Source: an uncultured Acidimicrobiales bacterium (GTDB lineage Bacteria; Actinomycetota; Acidimicrobiia; Acidimicrobiales; Bin134). From it: a stretch of DNA of 64,000 nucleotides. Shown here one piece after another: positions 26,557-34,576 of the stretch. The notes beneath the pieces were generated by a model, which saw only the letters and a program-made list of their open reading frames with translations, was not told the DNA's origin and searched no databases. The stretch is from assembly GCA_951813555.1 (NCBI GenBank), contig OX638344.1, positions 3,225,076-3,289,075 on the forward strand, written 5' to 3'. The position numbers and the translations under genes are program-made. Numbering within the stretch: the stretch's first letter is position 1; each line of letters begins with the position of its first letter.

Positions 26557-27117
26557 ATGGGCGTTGGGGCTGACACCGCGGGCAAGCTGCTGGTGGCCAC
26601 CCCGCTCATCGGCGACGGGAATTTCGAGCGCACCGTGGTGCTGATGCTGGCCCATCAAGAAGAGGGAGCGGCCGGCGTGGTGCTGAACCGCCCTTCGGGC
26701 CTGCTGGTGAGCGACGCCCTGCCCCAGTGGGCCCCGCACCTGGCCCCGCCGCCAACCATGTTCATCGGCGGGCCGGTGTCCAACGAGTCGGTGGTGGCCC
26801 TGGCCAGAGTGCGCCAAGACCCCGACCAGGGGTGGTGGACGCCGGTGCTCGGCTTGGTGGGCACCCTCGATTTGGAAGCCGACGCCGACGAGGTGGCCGG
26901 CGCAGTAGACGGCGTCCGCCTGTTCGCCGGCTACGCCGGCTGGTCCCCCGGCCAGCTTGAGGATGAGATCGACTCCGGCGCCTGGTTCGTGGTCGACGCC
27001 GACCCCGCCGACCTCTTGACCGAAGACCCCGGCGACCTGTGGCCCGCCGTCCTAGCCCGCCAGCCCTCCCCCATCTCCTGGTTCACCCACTACCCCACCC
27101 ACCCCAGCCACAACTGA
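26557..27117 (+). CDS. yqgE: YqgE/AlgH family protein
   Basis: 186 residues from the ATG at 26557, two bases after the serC stop. Family signature: GKLLVATPLIGDGNFERTVV, GAAGVVLNRPSG and MFIGGPVSNESVVAL, then LFAGYAGWSPGQLEDEI and a C-terminal WFTHYPTHPSHN. A small cytosolic fold of uncertain biochemical function. A longer frame from 26251 lies inside serC and is rejected. Confidence 0.93.
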   Translation: MGVGADTAGKLLVATPLIGDGNFERTVVLMLAHQEEGAAGVVLNRPSGLLVSDALPQWAPHLAPPPTMFIGGPVSNESVVALARVRQDPDQGWWTPVLGLVGTLDLEADADEVAGAVDGVRLFAGYAGWSPGQLEDEIDSGAWFVVDADPADLLTEDPGDLWPAVLARQPSPISWFTHYPTHPSHN

Positions 27118-27123
27118 CCGGGA

Positions 27124-28230
27124 CTACCCCAAGAGAGTGCGGAGATCGGCGGCTAGGCGCGCTATCTCAGGTGGGAGGTTGAGGGTGTCGAGGTGGTCGA
27201 GATCGGCGCGGGCTTGGTCGGGGTCGCCGAGGCCGATGGATAGCCAAGCTCGCCAGAGACGGGCTTCGGGGTGCTTGGGAGCGGCTTCGACTGCTTGGTA
27301 GATACGGCGGACGCCTTCGGTGATCTGTTCCTCCAGGCCGGTCTGGATAAGGAGTACTCCGCTGAACGTCAGAGCCCCGGGATGATTGGGGTGGTCGGCT
27401 AGCACGGCCTGGTACACCCGGAGCGCAAGTGCTGGGTCGCCCTGGTCGGGAGTGGTTGGATCCCATAGAGCGCGGGCCGCGGCCACCGCGTCATCGGCGG
27501 CAAGTCCAAGGTCGGCCAGCGTCTCAAATTGCTCTTGGGCCTGCAACACAATCTGGCAGAGGGCGATGTTGGTCCTCAGGCCTTGGGTTTCCACTAGCTG
27601 GGAAATGAACTCAGGGGGATTGGTGGCGTCAAAGGCGGCCAGTTCCCCCGCCGCGCCGAAACAGTCGCCGGTGCGATAGAGCAAGATGGCCCGAAACGCC
27701 CGGGCATCGGGATAGTCGGGGGCGGTCGCCACCGCGTCGGCCAGCACATCGGCCGCCTCGGCCTCCCGTCCCTCCAAGGTCAACATCCAGCCCTTATAGG
27801 CCAGCGCAGCGGGGTTGGCCGGCGACCGCTCCAACACCCGGTCGTAAATGGCAATGGCCCCGGCAATGTCGCCGGACGCGGCCGACTCCTCCGCGTTTCT
27901 GAGCAGTCCGGGCACGCTCGTCACCGCGTCGTTGCCGGTGATGGTGTCACCCGAATGGCGCGACCCCACCGCTCGGCCCAGCAACACTCCGGCCACAATC
28001 CCAACCACTACCAAGCCAACCACCACCGCGATCAGCTTCCCTCGCCCCCGGCCATCTGGCTGCTCAGGCTCCTCCTGATCTCCCCGAAGCGCATCTGCCG
28101 CCTTGCGGGTGTAGCTCCGGCTCAGAACCTGATGATCCTCCGGCTCCAAGTCACCCGCCGCCAACTCCTCATCAAGGTCATCCAACGACTCCAACCAGAA
28201 ATCCCGCTCACCATCCTGAGGATCACTCAC
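27124..28230 (-). CDS. ccmI: CcmI/CycH-like TPR membrane protein
   Basis: 368 residues. N-terminal cytoplasmic acidic segment, one membrane helix (about residues 70-92, LIAVVVGLVVVGIVAGVLL), then extracytoplasmic tetratricopeptide repeats (AGAIAIYDRVLERSPANPAA, ALRVYQAVLADHPNHPGAL). This is the layout of CcmI/CycH, which presents apocytochrome c to the CcmFH haem lyase. It is the last gene of the ccm operon and overlaps ccmH by 8 nt, which supports the assignment; sequence alone would give only TPR protein. Confidence 0.75.
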   Translation of the reverse strand: MSDPQDGERDFWLESLDDLDEELAAGDLEPEDHQVLSRSYTRKAADALRGDQEEPEQPDGRGRGKLIAVVVGLVVVGIVAGVLLGRAVGSRHSGDTITGNDAVTSVPGLLRNAEESAASGDIAGAIAIYDRVLERSPANPAALAYKGWMLTLEGREAEAADVLADAVATAPDYPDARAFRAILLYRTGDCFGAAGELAAFDATNPPEFISQLVETQGLRTNIALCQIVLQAQEQFETLADLGLAADDAVAAARALWDPTTPDQGDPALALRVYQAVLADHPNHPGALTFSGVLLIQTGLEEQITEGVRRIYQAVEAAPKHPEARLWRAWLSIGLGDPDQARADLDHLDTLNLPPEIARLAADLRTLLG

Positions 28231-28843
28231 CCTCCTCTCCCTCCATCACAGCCTCGGGGTCCTCAACTTGGGATGGTGCATCGAGGTTGCCGGAGTGGGG
28301 GGTGGCTGGGGCGGGGGGACCCCGTCGCCACCGCGCGACGGGGGGAGCCCCAGACAGGACCCGCCGCTCTCGCAACCGGACGCGCTCCGATGCAACCATT
28401 TCTCGATCAGCTTCGCTTAGCTCCTCACCATCAAACGAAGCCCGCCGCCACCGGCTCAGCGTCACCGCCAGCAGTCCGACCCCGACGACCAACCCCACCA
28501 CTGGAATGACCCAAACCAATCCACTTACCCCCGACCGCGATGGCGTCAAGATCACCCAGTCCCCGTACCTCTCGGCGAACCTGGCTCGGATGTCGTCGTC
28601 GCTGTGTCCGGCCACCACCAGCCGGCCGATCTCGGCTCGGATCTCCCGGGCGATGGCCACGTCCGACTCCACCACCGACTGTCCCACACACTGGGGACAG
28701 GCGATGGTTGCACCGATGTCATGGGCCCGCTCGGCGTTGGTACGGTCGTCGCGACCGTCCACCACCCCGAACACCAACATGGTGGCGGCGGCCACGCCGA
28801 CCAGCAACCACGACAGGACCACCTTGCGGCGACGGGAGATCAC
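28223..28843 (-). CDS. ccmH: cytochrome c maturation thiol reductase CcmH
   Basis: 206 residues. N-terminal membrane anchor, then ACPQCVGQSVVESDVAIA with the redox pair C49 and C52 (family motif CPxCQ-like), a three-helix bundle (RLVVAGHSDDDIRARFAERY), GDWVILTP and a second membrane helix. Reduces the haem-binding cysteines of apocytochrome c outside the membrane. The C-terminal cytosolic tail is Pro/Arg-rich. Overlaps ccmG by 4 nt and ccmI by 8 nt. Confidence 0.93.
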   Translation of the reverse strand: MISRRRKVVLSWLLVGVAAATMLVFGVVDGRDDRTNAERAHDIGATIACPQCVGQSVVESDVAIAREIRAEIGRLVVAGHSDDDIRARFAERYGDWVILTPSRSGVSGLVWVIPVVGLVVGVGLLAVTLSRWRRASFDGEELSEADREMVASERVRLRERRVLSGAPPVARWRRGPPAPATPHSGNLDAPSQVEDPEAVMEGEEGE

Positions 28844-29427
28844 AGGGCGGCCCCCGCACGAACTAGCTGAGCCTCGAGCCCAGCCAGGGTGACGCCGCCG
28901 GTGAACTTGGACACCACCCGACCGAAGGGATCCACCAGGTAGGTCTCCGGCACGGCGGTCACCCCGAAGTCGATGGCGATCCGACCGGTGTTGGAAATAA
29001 CCACGGGCCAGTCCCCGCCCCGCTCGGCGAAGAACCGGGAGATGACGCCCAGGTCATCCTGGAAGACCACGCTCACCAGCCGCACATCAGGATCGTCCCG
29101 GTAGCGCTCGTTGAACGCCACCAACTCGGGATGCTCCACGACGCACTGCACGCACCAGGTGGAGAAGAAGTTGACCACCACCCAGCGACCCCGCTGGGCG
29201 GCCATGTCGAATTCGCCCCCATCCAGCGTCTCCCCGGCAAACTCAGGGGCGAAGTCGGGCACCGGCGGCCCTCTTCGGTCACGCTCAGACACGGCGAACA
29301 CCACGATGAGGGCCACGGCTAATACACCGACTGCCAGCCCCACCCACCGAACCGTTCGCAGCCGCGGGGGCCTCTCAGACTGATCGGAATCGACGGGCTG
29401 GTCGGCGGACGACGGCTGCTCAGGCAA
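28840..29427 (-). CDS. ccmG: thiol:disulfide oxidoreductase CcmG/DsbE (TlpA-like)
   Basis: 195 residues. One N-terminal membrane helix (about 28-46), then a thioredoxin fold facing outward, with active site FFSTWCVQCVVEHP (C92, C95) and the cis-Pro region GVTAVPETYLVDPFG. It keeps CcmH and apocytochrome reduced. Normal length for the family. Start overlaps the ccmF end by 8 nt. Confidence 0.93.
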   Translation of the reverse strand: MPEQPSSADQPVDSDQSERPPRLRTVRWVGLAVGVLAVALIVVFAVSERDRRGPPVPDFAPEFAGETLDGGEFDMAAQRGRWVVVNFFSTWCVQCVVEHPELVAFNERYRDDPDVRLVSVVFQDDLGVISRFFAERGGDWPVVISNTGRIAIDFGVTAVPETYLVDPFGRVVSKFTGGVTLAGLEAQLVRAGAAL

Positions 29428-31381
29428 CGGGCACCCCGCGTTCTCGAAGGGGAACTCCGGGCACCGGGGCCGACACCGGCATGGTGGGCGACCTCCGACG
29501 GCCGGGGAATGCCGAGAACACCGCCCCCAGCAGCATGATTGCGCCGCCTATCCACAGCCACAGCGTCAGCGGCTGAACGGTCACCCGCACCCCGGCGGGG
29601 CCACCGGGCCCGTCCGGCAAGTCCAACACCGCCACTTGGATGTCCCGCACCGGCGACGACTTGGTGCCGGGGGTGCGCACCACTCCCCCGTTGGCGAACC
29701 GGCTCACCCCCGGCCGGACCACCGTGCCGTCCACCAGCACCACTGCCTCGGTCTTGACCTTGTTGTCGAACACCTTCTCCTCGGTGCCTAGAAAAACGAT
29801 CTCGTGTCCGCTGACGTAGGCCGTCTCCCCTGGCGCGATGGTCAGCTCGCTCTGGTGCAGATAGCTGTTGCTGGCGGCCAACGCCACCGCCACCACGACC
29901 ACACCGATGTGCACCACCATGCCGCCATTGGCCCTCCCCACCAGGCCTCGCCACCCCTGCCGGCGGGTAGCTAACACCAACTGGCGCACCGCCGCGCCCC
30001 CTGCGAACCCGGCCAGGCCGAACGCCAGCAACGGGGCCAAACCACGAGCCCCCACCAACAGGGCAATCAGCAGCCCGGCCACCGCCGCCCAGCCCGGCCA
30101 CATCAACCGCTCCGACAGCCTCTCAGCGGTGGTCTTGCGCCAAGGGAGCACCGGAGCCACCGCCATCATGAACAGCAACAGCAGTCCGACCGGCATCGTC
30201 ATCCGGTCGAAGAAGGGGGTGCCCACGCTGATCCGGTCGCCGTTTAGCGCCTCCACGATCAGCGGGAACACCGTCCCCAACAGCACCACAAAGGCGAACA
30301 CCCCGAACAGCAGGTTGTTGGCCAGAAACGAGGCCTCCCGCGACAACGCCGAATCGATCTGCCCGGGCGAGCGCAGCCGGTCGCCCCGCCAGGCGATGAG
30401 CCCCACGGTGACCACCACGATCAAGGCAAAGAACACCAGCAGGGCGGGACCCACGGCGTCGGCGGAAAAGGCGTGCACCGAGTCCACCAGCCCCGAGCGG
30501 GTCAAGAACGTCCCCAGGATGGTCAGTGAAAAGGTGGCGCACACCAGCGACAGGTTCCACACCCGGAGCATTCCCCGGCGCTCCTGCACCATCACCGAGT
30601 GCAGATAGGCGGTGCCGGTGAGCCACGGCAGCAGCGAGGCGTTCTCCACCGGGTCCCATCCCCAATAGCCGCCCCAGCCCAGAACGTCCCACGACCACCA
30701 CGCCCCCAAGATGATCCCGGCGGTGAGGAAGGCCCAGGCGAACAGGGTCCACCGGCGGGTCTCCACCAGCCAGCCCTCTCCCAAACGACCGGTGGCCAGT
30801 GCCGCTATGGCGAAGGAGAAGGGCACGGTGAACCCCACATAGCCCAGGTACAGCATCGGGGGGTGCACCGCCATCAGCCAGTGGTTCTGCAACAGCGGAT
30901 TGGGCCCGGGACCGTTATAGCCCGGCGGCACGTCCACCCGCCGGAAGGGCTGAGCCAAGTCGAGGTTCGGCCAGTTGAACATCAGCACGAAAAAGAACAG
31001 GCACACGATGAACAGCACCGCCATGGCCCAGCCCACCAGCGGGTCGTCCAAGCGATGACGGAACTTGGTGACCACCAGCACCAGATACCCGGCCAGGATA
31101 AGGGCCCACAGCAAAATGGAGCCCTCCAACGCAGCCCACAGCGTGGCCACGTTGAACAGCGCAGGCGTGGCGTGGCTGCCGTTTTCGGCTACGTACGACA
31201 CCGAGAAGTCTCGGGTGATGAGGGCCCGCTCCATGGCGAACACCGACAATGCGGCCCCGCCCAGCACCAGCCAGGCGCACAACCGCACCCGGTCGATCCG
31301 GCGAGCGGCCACCATGAAAACCCCGAGGGCCGACGAGGCCATCGCCACCGAAATCCCCAGAACCCCCAGGGTTATGTTCAC
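29420..31381 (-). CDS. ccmF: haem lyase subunit CcmF
   Basis: 653 residues, about 14-15 membrane helices. The tryptophan-rich haem-handling motif WWSWDVLGWGGYWGWDPVEN is intact, preceded by HPPMLYLGYVGFTVPFSFAI. The large C-terminal extracytoplasmic loop starts near LHQSELTIAPGETAYV. With CcmH and CcmI it ligates haem delivered by CcmE to apocytochrome c. Start GTG at 31381. Second-largest gene of the ccm operon region by span and fully open. Confidence 0.96.
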   Translation of the reverse strand: MNITLGVLGISVAMASSALGVFMVAARRIDRVRLCAWLVLGGAALSVFAMERALITRDFSVSYVAENGSHATPALFNVATLWAALEGSILLWALILAGYLVLVVTKFRHRLDDPLVGWAMAVLFIVCLFFFVLMFNWPNLDLAQPFRRVDVPPGYNGPGPNPLLQNHWLMAVHPPMLYLGYVGFTVPFSFAIAALATGRLGEGWLVETRRWTLFAWAFLTAGIILGAWWSWDVLGWGGYWGWDPVENASLLPWLTGTAYLHSVMVQERRGMLRVWNLSLVCATFSLTILGTFLTRSGLVDSVHAFSADAVGPALLVFFALIVVVTVGLIAWRGDRLRSPGQIDSALSREASFLANNLLFGVFAFVVLLGTVFPLIVEALNGDRISVGTPFFDRMTMPVGLLLLFMMAVAPVLPWRKTTAERLSERLMWPGWAAVAGLLIALLVGARGLAPLLAFGLAGFAGGAAVRQLVLATRRQGWRGLVGRANGGMVVHIGVVVVAVALAASNSYLHQSELTIAPGETAYVSGHEIVFLGTEEKVFDNKVKTEAVVLVDGTVVRPGVSRFANGGVVRTPGTKSSPVRDIQVAVLDLPDGPGGPAGVRVTVQPLTLWLWIGGAIMLLGAVFSAFPGRRRSPTMPVSAPVPGVPLRERGVPVA

Positions 31382-31422
31382 CGCCTCAGCTCATCTTTCG
31401 GGAGGCAGCCGCCGCTAGTCAT
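31378..31422 (-). CDS. 14-residue bridging mini-ORF between ccmE and ccmF
   Basis: ATG at 31422 overlaps the ccmE stop (ATGA). The frame MTSGGCLPKDELRR ends in TGA overlapping the ccmF GTG (GTGA). Not a repeat, but the same stop/start chain as the duplicated junctions elsewhere. May only be a coincidence of overlapping codons. Confidence 0.22.
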   Translation of the reverse strand: MTSGGCLPKDELRR

Positions 31423-31973
31423 TCGTATTGCCCGCGCTCTTCGGCGTCGTCGAGGCGGTCTTGGTTGTCCACCCGGTAATCGTTGTCGTGCTTGACCAGC
31501 ATCCGGTTGCTGGCGAAATACCAGCCGTCGTCGGCCACACCGCCATAGGCGCTGCTTCGGACCCAGTGGCCGTCGATCACCACGGGCACCTCGGGCTGGA
31601 ACTGGTCAGACACCCCGCCGGTGTGAACCACGTCGGCCACCACCCCGTCGAGGGTCACCGAGAACGCCACTGCCGGGCGGCCGTCGTCCAGAGTCACGTC
31701 TTGTGGAGACCCGCTCACCGGCGAGCCGATCATCCGGAACCGGTCGTCGCCCAGATCCTCCCGGCGCTCCACCGCATCGTCCACCTCGCGGAATACCAGC
31801 GTGGCGTCGGCCAGCACCTTCCACAGCACAAAGCCGATCACCAGCAACACCGCGGCCACCAGCAGAATCGGTCCCCACCGGCGGATGCCCCTCCGGGCGG
31901 GCCGGGGCGGCCTCGGGCTCAGATCCATGGCCTCGCCCGGGTCCACCAATTCCTCGGTCGGAGAGTCAGTCAT
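31419..31973 (-). CDS. ccmE: haem chaperone CcmE
   Basis: 184 residues. Pro/Arg-rich N-terminus, one membrane helix (about 34-52), then the OB-fold domain with FRMIGSPVSGS and DVVHTGGVSDQF. The haem-binding motif is LVKHDNDY, with covalent His162 and axial Tyr166, i.e. the classical HxxxY type and not the CxxxY variant. Carries haem from CcmABCD to CcmF. Overlaps ccmD by 8 nt. Confidence 0.94.
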   Translation of the reverse strand: MTDSPTEELVDPGEAMDLSPRPPRPARRGIRRWGPILLVAAVLLVIGFVLWKVLADATLVFREVDDAVERREDLGDDRFRMIGSPVSGSPQDVTLDDGRPAVAFSVTLDGVVADVVHTGGVSDQFQPEVPVVIDGHWVRSSAYGGVADDGWYFASNRMLVKHDNDYRVDNQDRLDDAEERGQYE

Positions 31974-32112
31974 CGGGCATCATCCACCGGCGGCGGTTCT
32001 CGGGCACCCGACGGCTCAGCGATCGGCCCCGCATCAGCACCCACCCGGCATAGGCCACCACCGCGGCCACTGAGATGCTCCAACCGGCAACCAGATAGCC
32101 CACATGAGTCAT
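31966..32112 (-). CDS. ccmD: small membrane protein, CcmD-like
   Basis: 48 residues: MTHVGYLVAGWSISVAAVVA, then a membrane helix end and RGRSLSRRVPENRRRWMMPDD. One transmembrane helix with a basic cytoplasmic tail, the length and topology of CcmD, which releases holo-CcmE from CcmABC. Its ATG overlaps the ccmC stop (ATGA) and it overlaps ccmE. Identification rests on position and topology because CcmD sequences are poorly conserved. Confidence 0.75.
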   Translation of the reverse strand: MTHVGYLVAGWSISVAAVVAYAGWVLMRGRSLSRRVPENRRRWMMPDD

Positions 32113-32891
32113 GGCTGCTCCTCCGAATCATCTGACAGTCCTGCCTCGGCTCGACGTTCCTCCAAGGCCTCGTCTACCTCGAGTTGCTCGATCTGGCCCT
32201 CGAGGTAGGCCAGGCGGAATCGGTGCAGCAGCAGCCAGGCGAACAGCACCATGCCCACCGCGAACGAGAACGACAGGGTGAACAGCGTCTCATCCCGGAT
32301 CTTGCGGGCGATGAGCGTGGACTGCTGGTGCAGGGTCCGGTTCTCCCACCAGTCCACCGACCGGTTCACGATCACTATGTTCACCGCCCCCACCAGGGCA
32401 ATCACCACCGAGCGCCGAGCCCTCACCGCAGTCTCAGCGGGGATGCGGCGCACCGCCAGATAGCCCACGAACACCAGCACCATCACCAGCGTCGTCACCA
32501 GGCGAACATCGCCCCACTCCCACCAGGTCTGCCAGGTAGGACGGCCCCAGATGGAGCCGGTCGCCAGGGTCAGCACCCCGAAGACTACGCCGATCTCGGC
32601 GGAGGCGTGGGCCATCATGTCCCACCAATCCGTGCGCCACCGCAGGTAGGCCAGGCTGGCCAAAAGGGTCAGGCCGAACCCGGTGTAGGCCAAGATGGCC
32701 GACGGCACATGGACGAACATCAAGCGCACGGCGTCGAACTGCCCCACCACGTCGCCCTGCTCGGTGATGCGGGTGTCCTCGGGCACCCAGGCGAAGGCCA
32801 ACGCCACCAGCACCGAGAACCCTGCCAGCGTCAGCCAGCCCAGGACTTTCGTCGCCTTGGACGAGGTGGTGGCAGCCACCACGGTGCTCAT
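32109..32891 (-). CDS. ccmC: haem exporter protein CcmC
   Basis: 260 residues from the ATG at 32891, six membrane helices. WWD-type motif IWGRPTWQTWWEWGDVRL; flanking histidines in FVHVPSAILAY and RTLHQQSTL fit external haem ligation. It loads haem on CcmE. The C-terminal 35 residues are acidic and cytosolic. A longer reading from 33542 overlaps ccmB in another frame and is rejected. Overlaps ccmB by ATGA. Confidence 0.94.
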   Translation of the reverse strand: MSTVVAATTSSKATKVLGWLTLAGFSVLVALAFAWVPEDTRITEQGDVVGQFDAVRLMFVHVPSAILAYTGFGLTLLASLAYLRWRTDWWDMMAHASAEIGVVFGVLTLATGSIWGRPTWQTWWEWGDVRLVTTLVMVLVFVGYLAVRRIPAETAVRARRSVVIALVGAVNIVIVNRSVDWWENRTLHQQSTLIARKIRDETLFTLSFSFAVGMVLFAWLLLHRFRLAYLEGQIEQLEVDEALEERRAEAGLSDDSEEQP

Positions 32892-33598
32892 GCTTCCTCC
32901 AAGAGAGCCCCGTAACTCAAGGCTCCGAATACCCCATAGATTGCGGCGAAACCGGCCAGAAGGCCCAACCAAGCCCACCCTTCGGCCCCGGCCACGCCGA
33001 AAGCGTCCTGAAATGCCCGGGTGGCCCCGATGAGCACCGGGGCCACCACCGGCAGCAACAGCATCGGCAGCAGTGTCTCCCGCACCCCAAGCCCAGATAC
33101 CAGCGCCCCATACAGGGTGCCCGCGGTGGCCACACCAACGGCGGCAGCCAGTCCCGCACACACCAAGAGGCCATAGCGATGCACGGTCACGTCGAACAAG
33201 AGCACCACGCCGGCTGCCAACAGCACCTCCAGCACCACCAGCTGAATGGCGATGGCCGCCGCCTTGCCCCCGAACACGGCGATGGGGTCGATTCCCGACA
33301 GAAGCAGTCTGTCGGAGGCTCCGTCGGCCAAATCCACCGCGAACGAGCGACCGATGGCCAAGAGCGAGGCCAAGAGCACGGTTACCCAGAACAGCCCGGG
33401 GGCATAGGTGCGCAAGGCCTCCTGATCGGTGTCCAGCGCGAAGGCGAACAGCACCAATACCGTCACCGCGAACGGCACGATCTGGTTGATCCCCACCCGA
33501 GCGCGCATCTCGATCTTCAGGTCCTTGCCCGCGATCAGCCACGCATCACGGAACACGGCGGTCACCCTCAGTGGAACCATCCTCGCCGTTTGGCGCAT
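32888..33598 (-). CDS. ccmB: haem exporter ABC permease CcmB
   Basis: 236 residues, six membrane helices. FRDAWLIAGKDLKIEMRAR near the N-terminus and FWVTVLLASLLAIGRSFAVD are family features. LPVVAPVLIGATRA lies in the late helices. Membrane partner of CcmA. Its start lies 53 nt inside the end of ccmA; a second ATG at 33580 would also serve. Confidence 0.93.
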   Translation of the reverse strand: MRQTARMVPLRVTAVFRDAWLIAGKDLKIEMRARVGINQIVPFAVTVLVLFAFALDTDQEALRTYAPGLFWVTVLLASLLAIGRSFAVDLADGASDRLLLSGIDPIAVFGGKAAAIAIQLVVLEVLLAAGVVLLFDVTVHRYGLLVCAGLAAAVGVATAGTLYGALVSGLGVRETLLPMLLLPVVAPVLIGATRAFQDAFGVAGAEGWAWLGLLAGFAAIYGVFGALSYGALLEEA

Positions 33599-34250
33599 CA
33601 GCCGAGTGGCTCCCGGAGCGCACCATCCCGCCTACCACGCTCACCACCCGGGGCTTGAGCACCTGAATGCGCTCTAGTTCGTGGGTGGCCAACACCACCG
33701 TGGCTTCGGCCGCGGCCGCGCCGCGTACCAACATGTCGACGGTGTCGCGCGACTGCTGATCCAGGCCGGCATGGGGCTCGTCAAGCAGCCACAATTCGGG
33801 GCGCCGCACTACCAGCGAGGCGATGGAGGCCCGGCGACGCTGCCCGGCCGACAGCCGGCCCACCCGGGTATCGGCTAGGCGCCCGGTGAGCGAGAGCCGC
33901 TCAATCGCTTCGTCAACGTCTGTGCCACCGGCCCCTGCAGCCCGGGCCCAAAAGGCCACGTTCTCGGCCACCGTCAGATCGTCGTATAGCCCGGTGCGAT
34001 GGCCCAACAGCGCCACCCGACGCCGCACCATCCGGCGCTCATCGTTCAGATCGTGGCCCAGCACCCAACCCTGGCCCGAGGCCAGCGAGCACAGCCCCGC
34101 ACACAACCGCAACAGAGTGGTCTTGCCCGCCCCGTTGGGTCCCTTGAGCAGGACGATCTCCCCCGACGTAATGTCGAGATCAACTCCGGCCAAGGCGGGA
34201 AACCGCCCCAATAACGTCACAGCGGCCCGGAGCCGGACGGCAGGTTCCAC
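33546..34250 (-). CDS. ccmA: haem exporter ABC ATPase CcmA
   Basis: 234 residues from the GTG at 34250 (MEPAVRLRAAVTLLGRFPAL with initiator Met). Walker A GPNGAGKTTLLRLCAGL, signature LSAGQRRRASIASL, Walker B LWLLDEPHAGLDQQS, His switch ATHELE. An in-frame ATG at 34391 would add 47 residues unlike any ABC ATPase; the region between promoter and GTG is better read as a 200-nt leader. First gene of ccmABCDEFGHI. Confidence 0.9.
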   Translation of the reverse strand: MEPAVRLRAAVTLLGRFPALAGVDLDITSGEIVLLKGPNGAGKTTLLRLCAGLCSLASGQGWVLGHDLNDERRMVRRRVALLGHRTGLYDDLTVAENVAFWARAAGAGGTDVDEAIERLSLTGRLADTRVGRLSAGQRRRASIASLVVRRPELWLLDEPHAGLDQQSRDTVDMLVRGAAAAEATVVLATHELERIQVLKPRVVSVVGGMVRSGSHSADAPNGEDGSTEGDRRVP

Positions 34251-34402
34251 AACTCTTCTCAGGCTACAGGTGCGCTTTCTGATCGCAGAAACCAAGCCCG
34301 TCGCAACAGCGATTCCCCGAGTAGCCGAAGTCGCAACAATTGAACCAGAAAATTGCTTGCCCGTTAGCAGGTGTCCCGCTAGGTTTCGCATCTAGCCCTA
34401 AC

Positions 34403-34485
34403 GGCCGGGGAGGGTGGATCTCCCCGGCCTAAGGCTCGCCCTAGCCAGGGGCGAGCCCTGTTCGGAGTATTGCAACAGGGCTCGC
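34403..34485. promoter_or_regulatory. three hairpins, two mutually exclusive, upstream of ccmA
   Basis: Stem 1: 34403-34412 with 34420-34429 (10 bp). Stem 2: 34433-34441 with 34449-34457 (9 bp). Stem 3: 34451-34462 with 34474-34485 (12 bp, perfect). The right arm of stem 2 overlaps the left arm of stem 3, so they cannot form together. On the minus strand stem 3 encloses the ccmA -10 box. May work as an operator at DNA level, as a terminator pair between the divergent genes, or as a switch. Confidence 0.65.
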
Positions 34486-34494
34486 TTGTGTCAA
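34466..34494 (-). promoter_or_regulatory. ccm operon promoter
   Basis: Minus strand -35 TTGACA (34489-34494, perfect consensus), 17-bp spacer, -10 AATACT (34466-34471). Both the spacer and the -10 lie within the 12-bp inverted repeat 34451-34485. Predicted start near 34458 gives a leader of about 200 nt. Confidence 0.7.
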
Positions 34495-34563
34495 CATTGA
34501 ATGAAATTTACTGAAATGGGCGCAATTCTCTGCCGCCACTCCCTCGCTCGCCCCTCAATGCCA

Positions 34564-34569
34564 TAGCAT
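34564..34569 (+). promoter_or_regulatory. -10 box of the hydroxyacid dehydrogenase gene
   Basis: TAGCAT, 7 nt, GTG at 34577: leaderless spacing. Confidence 0.45.
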
Positions 34570-34576
34570 CGGCGAT

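Noticed and set aside
34250..34391. ccmA starting at ATG 34391
   Set aside because: The added residues have no ABC-ATPase similarity and lie in the predicted structured leader; GTG at 34250 gives normal length.
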